From: Frigididesulfovibrio sp031553235
GTDB taxonomy: Bacteria; Desulfobacterota; Desulfovibrionia; Desulfovibrionales; Desulfovibrionaceae
DNA length: 64,000 bases
Reading direction: 5' to 3'
Assembly (NCBI GenBank): GCA_031553235.1
Contig: JAVBLS010000014.1
Span: 33,633-97,632 of the forward strand
The translations under genes were made by a program, and so were the position numbers. Shown piece by piece: positions 8,125-15,975 of this stretch. Under the pieces are notes generated by a model that worked only from the letters and a program-made list of their open reading frames with translations, did not search any database and was not told the origin of the DNA. Numbering within the stretch: position 1 is the stretch's first letter; every line of letters begins with the position of its first letter.

Positions 8125-8238
8125 GGCCGCACCATTTCCACCGAAAGCGCAAAGACGCGGCCCGTCCGCATCATACGGTTGCCCGCGGCCCGAGAAAGGG
8201 ATATGAACTTTTGCCTGTTGTATACCAAGGAGAATATC

Positions 8239-8832
8239 ATGCCTGAATCCCTGCTGGACTGCCGCGGTCTTTCCTGTCCGGACCCGTTGATCCGCACCCG
8301 CGATCTCCTGGCCGCCGGCCGGCCCGAAACTCTGACGGTGCTCGTGGACAACCCGGCTTCAAACGAAAACGTGAACCGTTTTCTTACATCACAAGGCTTT
8401 GTCGTGGCAACCGTTGAGACCGGCGGCGCCTTTCGCCTGACCGCCGTGGCCGGGGACGCTCCCGCGCAGGCGCCTGAAGAGGAACGGCGCTCCGGGGAAA
8501 AGATCCTGGTGCTGATCGCTTCCGCAACCTTCGGCGTGGGCTCCGACGAACTGGGCGCGGCCCTGATGAAAAATTTCCTGAGCACCTTGCCGGAAATGGG
8601 CGATTCACTCTGGCGCATCGTGCTCCTGAACGGCGGCGTGACCCTGGCGGCCGAGCCCGGCCCCTGTCTGGAGCATCTGCAAAAGCTTGAAGCTGCCGGC
8701 GTGGGCGTTTTCGTCTGCGGCGCCTGCCTGGAGCACTATAAGCTGATGGACAAAAAGGCCGTGGGCCAGACCACCAACATGCTTGATGTGATCACCGGCC
8801 TGCAACTGGCCGACAAGGTCCTGCGGATATGA
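8239..8832 (+). CDS. yedF: YedF: TusA-like plus DsrE domain protein of selenium metabolism
   Basis: 197 residues. The N-terminal 75 form a TusA/SirA domain with LDCRGLSCPDPLIRT, whose CPxP cysteine is C13. After an acidic linker, residues about 95-197 form a DsrE-like domain ending in CGACLEHYKLMDKKAVGQ. This two-domain protein is the YedF family that co-occurs with selenium utilisation and carries sulfur or selenium on cysteine. The start at 8239 has AAGGAG six bases upstream; a much longer in-frame reading is antisense to the acyltransferase and not credible. Its stop overlaps the pseudouridine synthase start (ATGA). The YqeB/YqeC/XdhC genes 12 kb away fit the selenium-molybdenum hydroxylase system. 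Confidence 0.88.
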   Translation: MPESLLDCRGLSCPDPLIRTRDLLAAGRPETLTVLVDNPASNENVNRFLTSQGFVVATVETGGAFRLTAVAGDAPAQAPEEERRSGEKILVLIASATFGVGSDELGAALMKNFLSTLPEMGDSLWRIVLLNGGVTLAAEPGPCLEHLQKLEAAGVGVFVCGACLEHYKLMDKKAVGQTTNMLDVITGLQLADKVLRI

Positions 8833-9578
8833 GCGGGGTGCGCCTGAACAAGGCCTTGGCCGACGCCGGGGTTTGTTCGCGGCGCAAGGCCGACGAGCTG
8901 ATCTTTTCCGGCGCCGTCGGCCTCAACGGCGAAGTGATCACCGAGCCCGGCCGGCGAATCGACCCGGCCCGCGACCGCCTGACCGTGCACGACCGCGAGG
9001 TGCGCCCGCCCCTGCCGGACGAGCGCTGCTTTACCTATGTGCTCCTGAACAAGCCGGTGCGGGTGGTGACCACGGCCGCCGACCCCGAGGGCCGGACCAC
9101 CGTGCTTGATCTGCTGCCCGAAAACCTGAAAAATTCCCGCCTCTTTCCCGTGGGCCGCCTGGACTACTTTTCCGAAGGCCTGTTGCTGATCACCGACGAC
9201 GGCGCCCTGGCCCACCGTCTGACCCACCCCCGGCATCACCTGCCCAAGGTCTATGAGGTTCGGTTGCGCGAACTGCCCACAGAAGAACACCTGGAACGCA
9301 TGCGCCGGGGCATGACCCTGTCCGACGGCGAGCGTCTGGCGCCCATGCAGGCCCGCCTGCGTTCCCGCAAGCCTTCACTGCTCGAGATCACTCTGTGTCA
9401 GGGGGTCAACCGACAAATCCGCCGGCTCTGCCGGGATCTCGACCTAACCATCTTGCGCCTGCGCCGCGTCTCCTTGGGACCGTTGCTCCTGGGTGACCTG
9501 CCCGAGGGGCGCTGCCGGATGCTGAGCCCTGAAGAAGCCCGGGCCCTGAAAGCAGCGGCGGGCCTGGAGACGGAATGA
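8829..9578 (+). CDS. RluB/RsuA-family rRNA pseudouridine synthase
   Basis: 249 residues. An S4 RNA-binding domain (RLNKALADAGVCSRRKADELI, residues 5-25 on) is followed by the pseudouridine synthase fold with the catalytic motif GRLDYFSEGLLL, catalytic Asp at 112. This domain order is that of the RluB/RluE/RluF/RsuA group, which isomerises single uridines in ribosomal RNA; RluB (helix 89/90 of 23S) is the most likely member. It is translationally coupled to yedF upstream and overlaps the short DUF1992 reading frame downstream by four bases. Target nucleotide cannot be fixed from sequence alone. Confidence 0.88.
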   Translation: MSGVRLNKALADAGVCSRRKADELIFSGAVGLNGEVITEPGRRIDPARDRLTVHDREVRPPLPDERCFTYVLLNKPVRVVTTAADPEGRTTVLDLLPENLKNSRLFPVGRLDYFSEGLLLITDDGALAHRLTHPRHHLPKVYEVRLRELPTEEHLERMRRGMTLSDGERLAPMQARLRSRKPSLLEITLCQGVNRQIRRLCRDLDLTILRLRRVSLGPLLLGDLPEGRCRMLSPEEARALKAAAGLETE

Positions 9579-9682
9579 ACGCCCTTGCGGCCATGGCCCT
9601 GGTGGCCGAGGAAAAAATCTTTGAAGCCCAGCGCCGGGGAGAGTTCGACAACCTGCCCGGCGCCGGCAAACCCCTGCCGTGA
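9575..9682 (+). pseudogene. truncated DUF1992 (DnaJ-C28-like) protein
   Basis: Only 35 residues are read before a TGA: an N-terminus with ALVAEEKIFEAQRRGE followed by FDNLPGAGKPLP. That is the highly conserved N-terminal motif of DUF1992 proteins, normally about 100-130 residues. The family would continue with LEDDS and PEELRMAYKVLKNAG, which I do not find in any frame downstream, so the rest has been deleted or replaced rather than merely frameshifted. The ATG overlaps the stop of the pseudouridine synthase, which explains why the fragment is still preceded by an intact start. Function unknown and presumably lost. Confidence 0.7.
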
Positions 9683-9931
9683 CCCGGCTCACGCCGACGG
9701 GGAGGCGAAAAAGCGCGCCCGCAGCCGGCTCTTGCGCTTCGACCTGCGCAGGGGCAAGGCACGCGCCGCCCGGGGCAAAGGGTCGGCAGGCGTTCTGCAG
9801 ACCGGCTTTGAGCAGACCCCCTACCTGGAATGTCTGCTTGAACGCCTGACCGATTAATCATCCTGCCGACATCCCCATACAGCCGCAAAATTTTGCTGGT
9901 ATTCCCTCCCAGGGCCGCATGGCCCGGCAAG

Positions 9932-9960
9932 TTGACGCCCTTCTCTCTCAAAGATATCAT
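9932..9960 (+). promoter_or_regulatory. sigma-70 type promoter of the NTF2-like gene
   Basis: TTGACG (9932-9937) and TATCAT (9955-9960) are separated by 17 bases. Transcription would start near 9967, giving a leader of about 47 bases before the ATG at 10014, which has AAGGAGAGG upstream. The rest of the gap 9683-9931 holds no recognisable gene. Confidence 0.6.
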
Positions 9961-10013
9961 AAATTCAGCCTTTGCGATACCGCCCGATACCTCAACCAAA
10001 AGGAGAGGACGCC

Positions 10014-10451
10014 ATGTCTGTGGATACCTGCTCGGAATCCAACCTTTCGGATTACGCGGCCATCGGCTGCAAGGTTCTGGACGACTACCTGGAGGCCTTC
10101 AACAGTGGAGACGCCCGGCAGTGGGCCAAGATCCTGCACTATCCGCATGTGCGCATCGCCGGAGATCGGGTACGCGTCTGGCAGAATGCCGAGGAATTCG
10201 CCAAAGACAACGATCTGACCAAGCTGGTGAAGCGGGTCAACTGGGGTTACAACAAGTGGGACTGGCGCCGGCTGGTGCAGTTCGGTCCCGGCAAAATGCA
10301 CTACACCGTGCAGATTTCCCGCTTCACGGTGAACGACGTGCCCATCTCTTCTTTTGAAAGCTTGTACATCATCACCCGTGTAGGCGACCGCTGGGCCGTT
10401 CAGGGCCGCTCCAGCTACGGCGGGGTGTTTGCCGAAAACACCGGCTACTAG
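10014..10451 (+). CDS. NTF2-like / SnoaL-fold small protein
   Basis: 145 residues. The opening helix (LDDYLEAFNSGDARQWAKIL), the HYPHVRIA strand and the C-terminal RVGDRWAVQGRSSYGGVFA match NTF2-like cone-fold proteins of the DUF4440/SnoaL kind, which bind small ligands or act as isomerases or dehydratases. No signal peptide or membrane segment. The start at 10014 has a strong AAGGAGAGG. It has its own promoter and is followed by a strong hairpin, so it is probably monocistronic. The specific role is unknown. Confidence 0.75.
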   Translation: MSVDTCSESNLSDYAAIGCKVLDDYLEAFNSGDARQWAKILHYPHVRIAGDRVRVWQNAEEFAKDNDLTKLVKRVNWGYNKWDWRRLVQFGPGKMHYTVQISRFTVNDVPISSFESLYIITRVGDRWAVQGRSSYGGVFAENTGY

Positions 10452-10476
10452 AACAATTGCATTCCAGCTATGGCGC

Positions 10477-10512
10477 GCTCCGCCCGGAAGCCGGCTTCCC
10501 GGCGGAGCGGTT
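10477..10512 (+). terminator. hairpin after the NTF2-like gene
   Basis: GCTCCGCC (10477-10484) pairs with GGCGGAGC (10501-10508) with an extended inner stem around GGAAGCCGGCTTCC. Only a short T-rich stretch (GGTTCTT) follows, so it may be a weak terminator. Confidence 0.5.
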
Positions 10513-10617
10513 CTTGAGGCTGCTCGGCGGCATAATGCAGGCAATATGTTTTGTTTGTGCAGGCGGCGCGAGGTGTGTGCTGAAACAATTTATGCAACCC
10601 GTGAGCCGGAGATCTTC

Positions 10618-11175
10618 GTGAACAAAGCCGCTCTGTTGGTACTCCCGCTTCTCTTGTCCGCGTGCCTTTTCGGCTGCGCCTTCCTCAATGAGGACCCGAG
10701 CGATGGTTTGTCGGTTGCAGCCTGCAAAGACGCTTCCGTGGTACTGACGTATCGCGGCCCCAAGGTAATCCGCAAACAGTCGCAAGTGGCCTGTCTTGTG
10801 GTGGCCCCCATGAAAAACTATGCCCTGAGCGTGGACGGCATTTCCATCAAACCCCTGGGGGCAAACTTCAACCCGAATTTGTGGGTATCCAGAACGGACA
10901 ACGACCAGGTCTTCGTTCTGGACATGCTTCCCGGCCCGCATTCGTTGCTGGCGATCTACGACAATACCGGCTCGCCGGGCACTTCCGGCTCCGCCCAAAG
11001 CTCCAAACAGCCCATCCACACGGAGCCCACGGAGATCATCCATGCGTTCACGGGTGGAGAAATCGCCTGCCTCCGCCTGTCGGACGACTCGCTTTCAGCC
11101 TCGGTTGAGATTACGGCGTTGCCCGAGAAATATAGGAGCCTGATCGCCGACAGCAGGGACAAGGCGCGATTTTAG
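10618..11175 (+). CDS. putative lipoprotein, unknown function
   Basis: 185 residues from a GTG start preceded by GGAG. The N-terminus is a lipoprotein signal peptide, a hydrophobic LVLPLLL core followed by LSAC and LFGC, either of which could be the lipobox (Cys 15 or 20). The mature part resembles small periplasmic lipoproteins of the DUF2846 kind (a strand-rich domain with QVFVLDMLPGPHSLLAIYDN, reminiscent of PEGA-like or transthyretin-like folds), but I do not assign a family with confidence. It stands alone, convergent with rimO. A longer reading from an upstream ATG would disrupt the signal peptide. Confidence 0.65.
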   Translation: MNKAALLVLPLLLSACLFGCAFLNEDPSDGLSVAACKDASVVLTYRGPKVIRKQSQVACLVVAPMKNYALSVDGISIKPLGANFNPNLWVSRTDNDQVFVLDMLPGPHSLLAIYDNTGSPGTSGSAQSSKQPIHTEPTEIIHAFTGGEIACLRLSDDSLSASVEITALPEKYRSLIADSRDKARF

Positions 11176-11241
11176 ATCTTAGGGCAGATTAACATTGAAG
11201 TGTTCATCCGCTCTACTCCCGTTGTCCCGAGGGTAAGCGCC

Positions 11242-12546
11242 TCAGCCCTCGGCGTCGGTCAGGGCGGTGAGGTCGTAGGTGGAGGCCTCGATGATCTCGG
11301 CCTCGATCAATGCGCCCGGGGCCGTGCCCGGACCGCTGATGTAGGTGACCCCGTCCACTTCCGGGGCCTGGAACCAGGCGCGGCCGGTGAACAGACCCGG
11401 CCATTCCGGGTGCGGGGCATTCACCAGAATATTTTCCCGGTTGCCTACGTACCCGGCCAGAATCTCCTCGCTGATCTCCGCCTGCATTTCCATGATCACG
11501 TCGCGGCGCCACTCTTTTTCCCGGTCCGGCACCTGATCGGGCATGGCCGCGGCCAAGGTGCCCTCCTCGGGCCGATAGGCGAATACGCCCAAATGGTGGA
11601 AACGGGCCTGGCGCACAAAGTCGCAGAGTTCTTCAAAGTCCTTTTCGCTCTCGCCGGGGTGGCCGACGATCAGGCTGGTGCGCAGGGCGGCCTCGGGAAA
11701 ATGGCGGCGCACCTGCTCCAGCACCTTATAGGGATTGCGGGCAAAGGGCCGGCCCATGCGTGCCAGCACCCCGGCGGCGGCGTGCTGCAAGGGGATGTCG
11801 AAATAAGGCACAAAGGGCGGCCCGAAGTCGCGCAAAAAGCCCAGCAGACCGTCAGTGAGCCCGGCCGGGTACAGGTACATCAGGCGCAGACGGTCCAGGC
11901 CGGACAGAGGCAGCAGCCGCTCCAGCAGATACTTCAGGTTGCGCCCCTTGTCCTTGCCCCAGGCGGAAACGTCCTGGGCGGCCAGAACGATCTCCTTAAC
12001 CCCGGCCTGCAGAAGCAGCCGGGCTTCTTCCACCAGCACCCCGGCCGGGGTGCTGCGCAGAGGGCCGCGGATGGACGGTATGGTGCAGAAGGCGCAGGAG
12101 TGCCGGCAGCCGTCGCTGATCTTCAGCCAGGCGTAAGACGGCCCGGTGGAAAGCAGCCGGCCGGCCGGGGCGGAGGCGGCATGGCCGCGCCAGGACGGCG
12201 CCCGCAGGATGCGGCCGGGCCAGGAGGCGACATCGGCGACATCGAGCCAGAGATCCACCTCGGGCAGATCCTCGGCCAGGGTTTCGGCCGAAAAGCGCCC
12301 CACCAGGCAGCCGGCCACAGCCAGAAAAGGTTTGCGGGGCAAGCGGGAAATTTCGTCCACCAGCGAAACCAGGGTCCGCACCGATTCTTCCACCGCCGGG
12401 GCAATAAAGGCACAGGTGTTGACAAAAACCAGATCCGCTTCTTCAAGCGTGTCCACAGGGCGCACCGGGCCGAGGCCGCCCAGAGCGTGTTCCGTATCCA
12501 CCCGGTTTTTCGGGCAACCCAGACTGACAGAATAGGTACTTATCAT
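11242..12546 (-). CDS. rimO: ribosomal protein S12 methylthiotransferase RimO
   Basis: About 434 residues with all three MiaB/RimO parts: an N-terminal UPF0004 domain with Cys 11 (SLGCPKN), 45 (NTCAF) and 80 (AGCLVG); a radical SAM core with CRHSCAFC (Cys 147, 151, 154); and a C-terminal TRAM domain. It adds a methylthio group to an aspartate of ribosomal protein S12 using two 4Fe-4S clusters and SAM. The start at 12546 gives MISTYSVSLGCPKN, typical for the family; another ATG five codons upstream (12561) is possible, and neither has a strong ribosome-binding site. It is divergent from the sensor kinase gene. Confidence 0.9.
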   Translation of the reverse strand: MISTYSVSLGCPKNRVDTEHALGGLGPVRPVDTLEEADLVFVNTCAFIAPAVEESVRTLVSLVDEISRLPRKPFLAVAGCLVGRFSAETLAEDLPEVDLWLDVADVASWPGRILRAPSWRGHAASAPAGRLLSTGPSYAWLKISDGCRHSCAFCTIPSIRGPLRSTPAGVLVEEARLLLQAGVKEIVLAAQDVSAWGKDKGRNLKYLLERLLPLSGLDRLRLMYLYPAGLTDGLLGFLRDFGPPFVPYFDIPLQHAAAGVLARMGRPFARNPYKVLEQVRRHFPEAALRTSLIVGHPGESEKDFEELCDFVRQARFHHLGVFAYRPEEGTLAAAMPDQVPDREKEWRRDVIMEMQAEISEEILAGYVGNRENILVNAPHPEWPGLFTGRAWFQAPEVDGVTYISGPGTAPGALIEAEIIEASTYDLTALTDAEG

Positions 12547-12665
12547 TCGTTGCGAATCCATGTATGCTTTGACCACGGTGGAGATTTGCGGCGTGGTCCG
12601 TCGGATGTACCCTTCGGCACCCCTGCCCGCAAGTCTTTTGTCGTGCTCCGGCAAAGGAGGTAGTT

Positions 12666-14159
12666 ATGGCCGGGACAATCGTTCTTGGTTCCGCAGTTCC
12701 AAGGGCTCGGCGTTTTCGCATCGGTCTGGTGGGAGCCGGCCCGGCCGCGGAGCGGGTCGCCCGCATCTTGGGACGTCCGGACTTCCATCGCGCTTTTCCC
12801 GCGGTCAAGCCCGCCTGCCGCTGCCTGGCCCCGACCGCATCCGCCCCGTCAGAGGGCTGTCCGCCCAAAACTTTCGCGGGCATCAAGGAAATGTTCGCCT
12901 TTTACCCCGGCCTGCATCTGGTGCTTGATCTCTCGCCCACGGCCGAACACATGGAGGAACTGCGCCGCCATGCCCCGGTCGGGGTCACTCTGGCTTCGCA
13001 CACGGCTATTCTGAATTTCTGCGACGCGGCCGAGGAAGGCAGGCTGTCCATCGCGGGCGGGGAGAACCTGCAAAAGGCCCAGAGCCTGCTCTCCCTGTTG
13101 GTGGACCAGTTTGAAGACGACATCGTGGTTCTCGACGAAGCCGGGCTCATTTTGGACGTCAACCGCCATACCCTGAAACGCCTGGATCTGCGCCGCGAAG
13201 ATGTCGTCGGCCGGCCCTGCGACACGCTGGACTTCTTTCAACCGGAATGCGAAGAGCACGGGGCCAAGGTCTTTCTCGAATCGCGCACCGGCGGCAGACG
13301 GGCCGAGTACGCCTTTACCCGAATGATGCCGGACGGCAAAGTGCGCCATCTGCAGACTTTCTGTTTCCCCATTCTGGATCCGACCTGCGGCAGAGCCACA
13401 CGCTTTCTCTATATCCGTCGCGATGTGACGGAAAAACAGCACCTGGAACAGCGCCTGCAACAGACGGAAAAAATGGCCGCCATCGGCGAGCTTTCCACCT
13501 ACATCGCCCACGAGATCCGCAACCCCATCTTTGCCATCGGCGGCTTCGCCAACGCTCTGCTGCGCAACTCGTCGATCAACGCCGACGCGCGTGAAAAAGC
13601 CCGAATCATTTTTGAAGAGTCGCGCCGCCTGGACGAAATTCTCAAGAACATTCTCAATTTTGCCCGACCCACGGAACAGAAGATGGGCATCTTCGATCCC
13701 GGCACCGTAGCCCGGCAGACCATAGAGCTGATGACCATCGGTTGTCGGGAACGCGGTATCAACGCCCTCACCGATATTGCCTCAAATCTGCCCAAGATCA
13801 CCGGCAATGCAGAAAACCTGAAGCAGTGCCTGATCAATCTGGTGAAAAACGCCCTGGAGGCCATGCCCGACGGCGGCGACCTGAGTTTGTGGGCTTACCG
13901 CGACGACGGGCATGTGGTGATCATGGTCCAGGATACCGGCGTGGGCATTCCGGCTGAACTGCACGAGCAGGTTTTCAGTCCGTTCTTTTCCACCAAGCAC
14001 GGCGGCGCGGGCCTCGGCTTGGCCATGACCCGCAAGGTGGTGGAAGAAATGGGCGGCAAGGTGCACTTACGCAGCGTGCCGAACCAGGGCACCTCGGTGA
14101 TCCTGCGTTTGCCGGCCGCCCTGGACGTGGAAGACCCTTCCCTGCCGGAAGCTCCCTAG
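12666..14159 (+). CDS. sensor histidine kinase with N-terminal Rossmann-like domain and PAS
   Basis: 497 residues with no membrane segment, so a cytoplasmic kinase. Residues about 15-140 read GLVGAGPAAERVARILGRPD and then alternate strands and helices like an NAD(P)-binding Rossmann fold of the GFO/IDH kind. A PAS domain follows (about 150-265), then HisKA with AHEIRNPIFAIGGF (phosphoacceptor His 282) and a HATPase domain (NLVKNALEA, DTGVGIP, GLGLAM). The start has an excellent AAAGGAGGT. No response regulator gene is adjacent, so it is an orphan kinase. A dinucleotide or metabolite signal for the N-terminal domain is an inference. Confidence 0.85.
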   Translation: MAGTIVLGSAVPRARRFRIGLVGAGPAAERVARILGRPDFHRAFPAVKPACRCLAPTASAPSEGCPPKTFAGIKEMFAFYPGLHLVLDLSPTAEHMEELRRHAPVGVTLASHTAILNFCDAAEEGRLSIAGGENLQKAQSLLSLLVDQFEDDIVVLDEAGLILDVNRHTLKRLDLRREDVVGRPCDTLDFFQPECEEHGAKVFLESRTGGRRAEYAFTRMMPDGKVRHLQTFCFPILDPTCGRATRFLYIRRDVTEKQHLEQRLQQTEKMAAIGELSTYIAHEIRNPIFAIGGFANALLRNSSINADAREKARIIFEESRRLDEILKNILNFARPTEQKMGIFDPGTVARQTIELMTIGCRERGINALTDIASNLPKITGNAENLKQCLINLVKNALEAMPDGGDLSLWAYRDDGHVVIMVQDTGVGIPAELHEQVFSPFFSTKHGGAGLGLAMTRKVVEEMGGKVHLRSVPNQGTSVILRLPAALDVEDPSLPEAP

Positions 14160-14360
14160 AACAATTTCGCGTTGAAATTGTCTATGAAACCACATTGCCG
14201 ACGGACTTCTGAACGAGCCCGCAAGCAAATAAGGGCTGGGAAGGCCGGCGGGCCGGCGGCACTGCCGGGGAATCGAGAGTATACTCCGTGTGGTCGCGGG
14301 CCGCGGTCCGCTTGCGCGTCCGCCGGAGCAGATGAACATCTTCAAATGTTAATCTGCTCC
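14159..14360 (-). repeat. dispersed repeat family 2, copy B with internal insertion
   Basis: On the minus strand it begins with a near-perfect hairpin (GGAGCAGAT...ATCTGCTCC, 14325-14360), runs through GCTTGCGGGCTCGTTCAGAA and ends with the AATTTCAACGCGAAATT hairpin (14160s). Compared with copy 36719-36851 it carries roughly 80-90 extra bases in the middle, including the palindrome GAGTATACTC. It lies immediately after the kinase stop codon and fills the gap before rdgB. Confidence 0.75.
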
Positions 14361-14367
14361 AGGGGAC

Positions 14368-14400
14368 GTTCCCAAATGAATCTTTCGCTCCAAAGACAAG
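14368..14400 (+). repeat. dispersed repeat family 1, partial (left arm only)
   Basis: About 33 bases match the left arm of the family 1 palindrome (CCAAATGAATCTTTCG then CCAAAGACAAG, as at 17420-17455). The loop and right arm are missing. It abuts the family 2 copy B and lies just upstream of rdgB. Confidence 0.65.
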
Positions 14401-14416
14401 CCTAAAAGGATTCTCC

Positions 14417-15040
14417 ATGCCGCACGCCTCCATCGTTCTCGCTTCCACCAACCGGAAAAAGCTCGGCGAGCTGGCCGTTCTTCTGGCCCCGGCCGGGCTG
14501 GAGGTGCTCGGGCTGGACGCCTTCCCCGGCCTGCCCGAAGTGGAGGAAACCGGTGAGACCTTTGAGCAAAACGCCCTGCTGAAAGCCTGCATCACGGCCA
14601 AGGCCACCGGTCTCATTGCCGTGGCCGACGACTCGGGTCTGGCCGTGGATGCCCTGGACGGCGCTCCCGGCGTCTATTCCGCCCGCTACAGCGCCGACGA
14701 CCACAGTATTGCCGGGGACACGCGCGACGAGCGCAACGTCAACAAGCTGTTGGCGGCCCTGGCCGATGTTCCTCCGGAAAGGCGCGCGGCCCGCTTTGTC
14801 TGCGTCATGGCCGCCTGTTCGCCCGACGGACGCCGCCTGGTCCGGCGCGGCGAATGGGGGGGCTTCATTGCCCGGGCTCCGGCCGGATACAACGGCTTCG
14901 GCTACGACCCGGTCTTCTTTGACACGGAAATGGGTTGCACCGCCGCTCAGATGGCCCCGGAAGAAAAAAACGCCCGCAGCCACCGGGGCAAGGCAGTGCG
15001 CGCTTTTCTTGAGGGGCTGTCCTCTTTTGTCCGGGCCTGA
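14417..15040 (+). CDS. rdgB: RdgB/HAM1 non-canonical purine NTP pyrophosphatase
   Basis: 207 residues matching the RdgB/HAM1/Maf-like ITPase family, which hydrolyses dITP, ITP and XTP to monophosphates and keeps deaminated purines out of nucleic acids. Visible signatures are the N-terminal LASTNRKKLGEL nucleotide-binding motif, TFEQNALLKA, the VADDSGLAVDAL metal-binding segment, and GYNGFGYDPVF with MAPEEKNARSHRGKA near the C-terminus. AAGGA precedes the start at 14417. The gene is isolated between repeats; a family 1 repeat begins at the base after its stop codon. Confidence 0.93.
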   Translation: MPHASIVLASTNRKKLGELAVLLAPAGLEVLGLDAFPGLPEVEETGETFEQNALLKACITAKATGLIAVADDSGLAVDALDGAPGVYSARYSADDHSIAGDTRDERNVNKLLAALADVPPERRAARFVCVMAACSPDGRRLVRRGEWGGFIARAPAGYNGFGYDPVFFDTEMGCTAAQMAPEEKNARSHRGKAVRAFLEGLSSFVRA

Positions 15041-15186
15041 GGGCGTTTCCAAGTGCGTCTTTTGTCCAATTGCTGCGTCAAACGGGCCCTTTTCCTCAGG
15101 TCGAGCACCAGAAGAGTACACTCCCTTCGCAAAACGGCCCGTTTTTCTTGCCCTTGGCGCAAAATCCGCTATTTGGAAACAGCCCC
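15041..15186 (-). repeat. dispersed repeat family 1, copy C (inverted orientation)
   Basis: Full-length copy of the ~145-bp near-palindrome. On the minus strand it reads GGCTGTTTCCAAATA, an AACGGGCC stem, the conserved loop GCGAAGGGAGTGTACTC, then GGGCCCGTTT and the closing arm. Its arms pair with each other over most of their length. The element starts directly after the rdgB stop codon. Short open frames through it are by-products of the repeat. Confidence 0.85.
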
Positions 15187-15187
15187 T

Positions 15188-15224
15188 GGAACAGTTTCAT
15201 TTTGAAATCGTCGATGAAACCCCT
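15188..15224 (-). repeat. dispersed repeat family 2, end fragment
   Basis: Contains GTTTCATTTTGAAATCGTCG followed by ATGAAACC, matching the hairpin end of family 2 copy B (AATTTCGCGTTGAAATTGTC then TATGAAACC). Only this end is present; it abuts family 1 copy C. Confidence 0.6.
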
Positions 15225-15297
15225 ATCGCCTTGATGTCGCCACATGAAAGGCGCACAATCACATATTCCCTCTTCAACCAACCGCAAGGAGAACCGC

Positions 15298-15885
15298 ATG
15301 AGCGCCAAAAAAATCCTGCTTCTGGCCGGAGATTACGTCGAAGATTACGAAATCATGGTGCCCTATCAAGCCCTGCTGGCCGTCGGCCATCAGGTGCACG
15401 CCGTCTGCCCCGGCAAAAAGCCCGGCGACGTGGTGCGCACCGCCATCCACGACTTTGAGGGCGACCAGACCTATTCGGAAAAACGCGGCCACAACTTCAT
15501 GATTACCCACGACTTCGAGGCGACCAAAAGCGCCGACTACGACGCCCTGCTCATTCCCGGCGGCCGCGCCCCCGAATATCTGCGCCTGAACGAAAAACTC
15601 CTGGCCCTGGTGCGCGAATTCGACCGCGATAAAAAACCCATCGCCGCCATCTGCCACGGGCCGCAGATTCTCGTCGCCGCCGGCGTGCTCAAGGGCCGCG
15701 GCTGCACCGCCTACATCGCCGTCAAACCCGACGTTGAAATGGCCGGCGGCAAATGGTGCGACATCAACGAGACCTTCTCCAACGCCCATGTGGACGGAAA
15801 CCTGGTCACCGCGTCGGCCTGGCCCGCCCACCCCGCCTGGATTGCCGCCTTCCTCAAAGTCCTCGGCACCAAGATTGAATTGTGA
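15298..15885 (+). CDS. DJ-1/PfpI family protein (glyoxalase III or protease-like)
   Basis: 195 residues of the class I glutamine amidotransferase-like fold. The nucleophile elbow is AAICHGPQIL with Cys 119; an Asp/Glu pair (DYVEDYE near 12-18) and LLIPGGRAPEYLR are typical of the PfpI/YhbO group. Members act as deglycases, glyoxalases or stress proteases; which activity applies here cannot be told from sequence. The start at 15298 is preceded by AAGGAG. Monocistronic by position and followed by a perfect hairpin. Confidence 0.88.
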   Translation: MSAKKILLLAGDYVEDYEIMVPYQALLAVGHQVHAVCPGKKPGDVVRTAIHDFEGDQTYSEKRGHNFMITHDFEATKSADYDALLIPGGRAPEYLRLNEKLLALVREFDRDKKPIAAICHGPQILVAAGVLKGRGCTAYIAVKPDVEMAGGKWCDINETFSNAHVDGNLVTASAWPAHPAWIAAFLKVLGTKIEL

Positions 15886-15916
15886 TCTTTCCGAGGGGCG
15901 GAATCCCCCGGCCCAT

Positions 15917-15953
15917 TACGTGAAAATCCGCGCTGTGCGCGGATTTTCACGTA
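15917..15953. terminator. perfect 15-bp inverted repeat between convergent genes
   Basis: ACGTGAAAATCCGCG and CGCGGATTTTCACGT are exact complements around a five-base loop. The stem lies between the PfpI-family gene and the convergent 124-residue gene. There is no U-tract on either strand, so factor-dependent termination, transcript protection or a protein-binding palindrome are all possible. Confidence 0.6.
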
Positions 15954-15975
15954 TATACGGACAGACTTGATCGTC

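Noticed and set aside
7492..8238. N-terminal extension of yedF antisense to the acyltransferase
   Set aside because: The strong AAGGAG at 8227 and the TusA-domain start at 8239 define the real gene; the extension has no similarity to known proteins.
9680..9682. TGA in the DUF1992 fragment as a selenocysteine codon
   Set aside because: The sequence after the TGA does not continue the family in that frame and no SECIS-like hairpin is evident immediately downstream.
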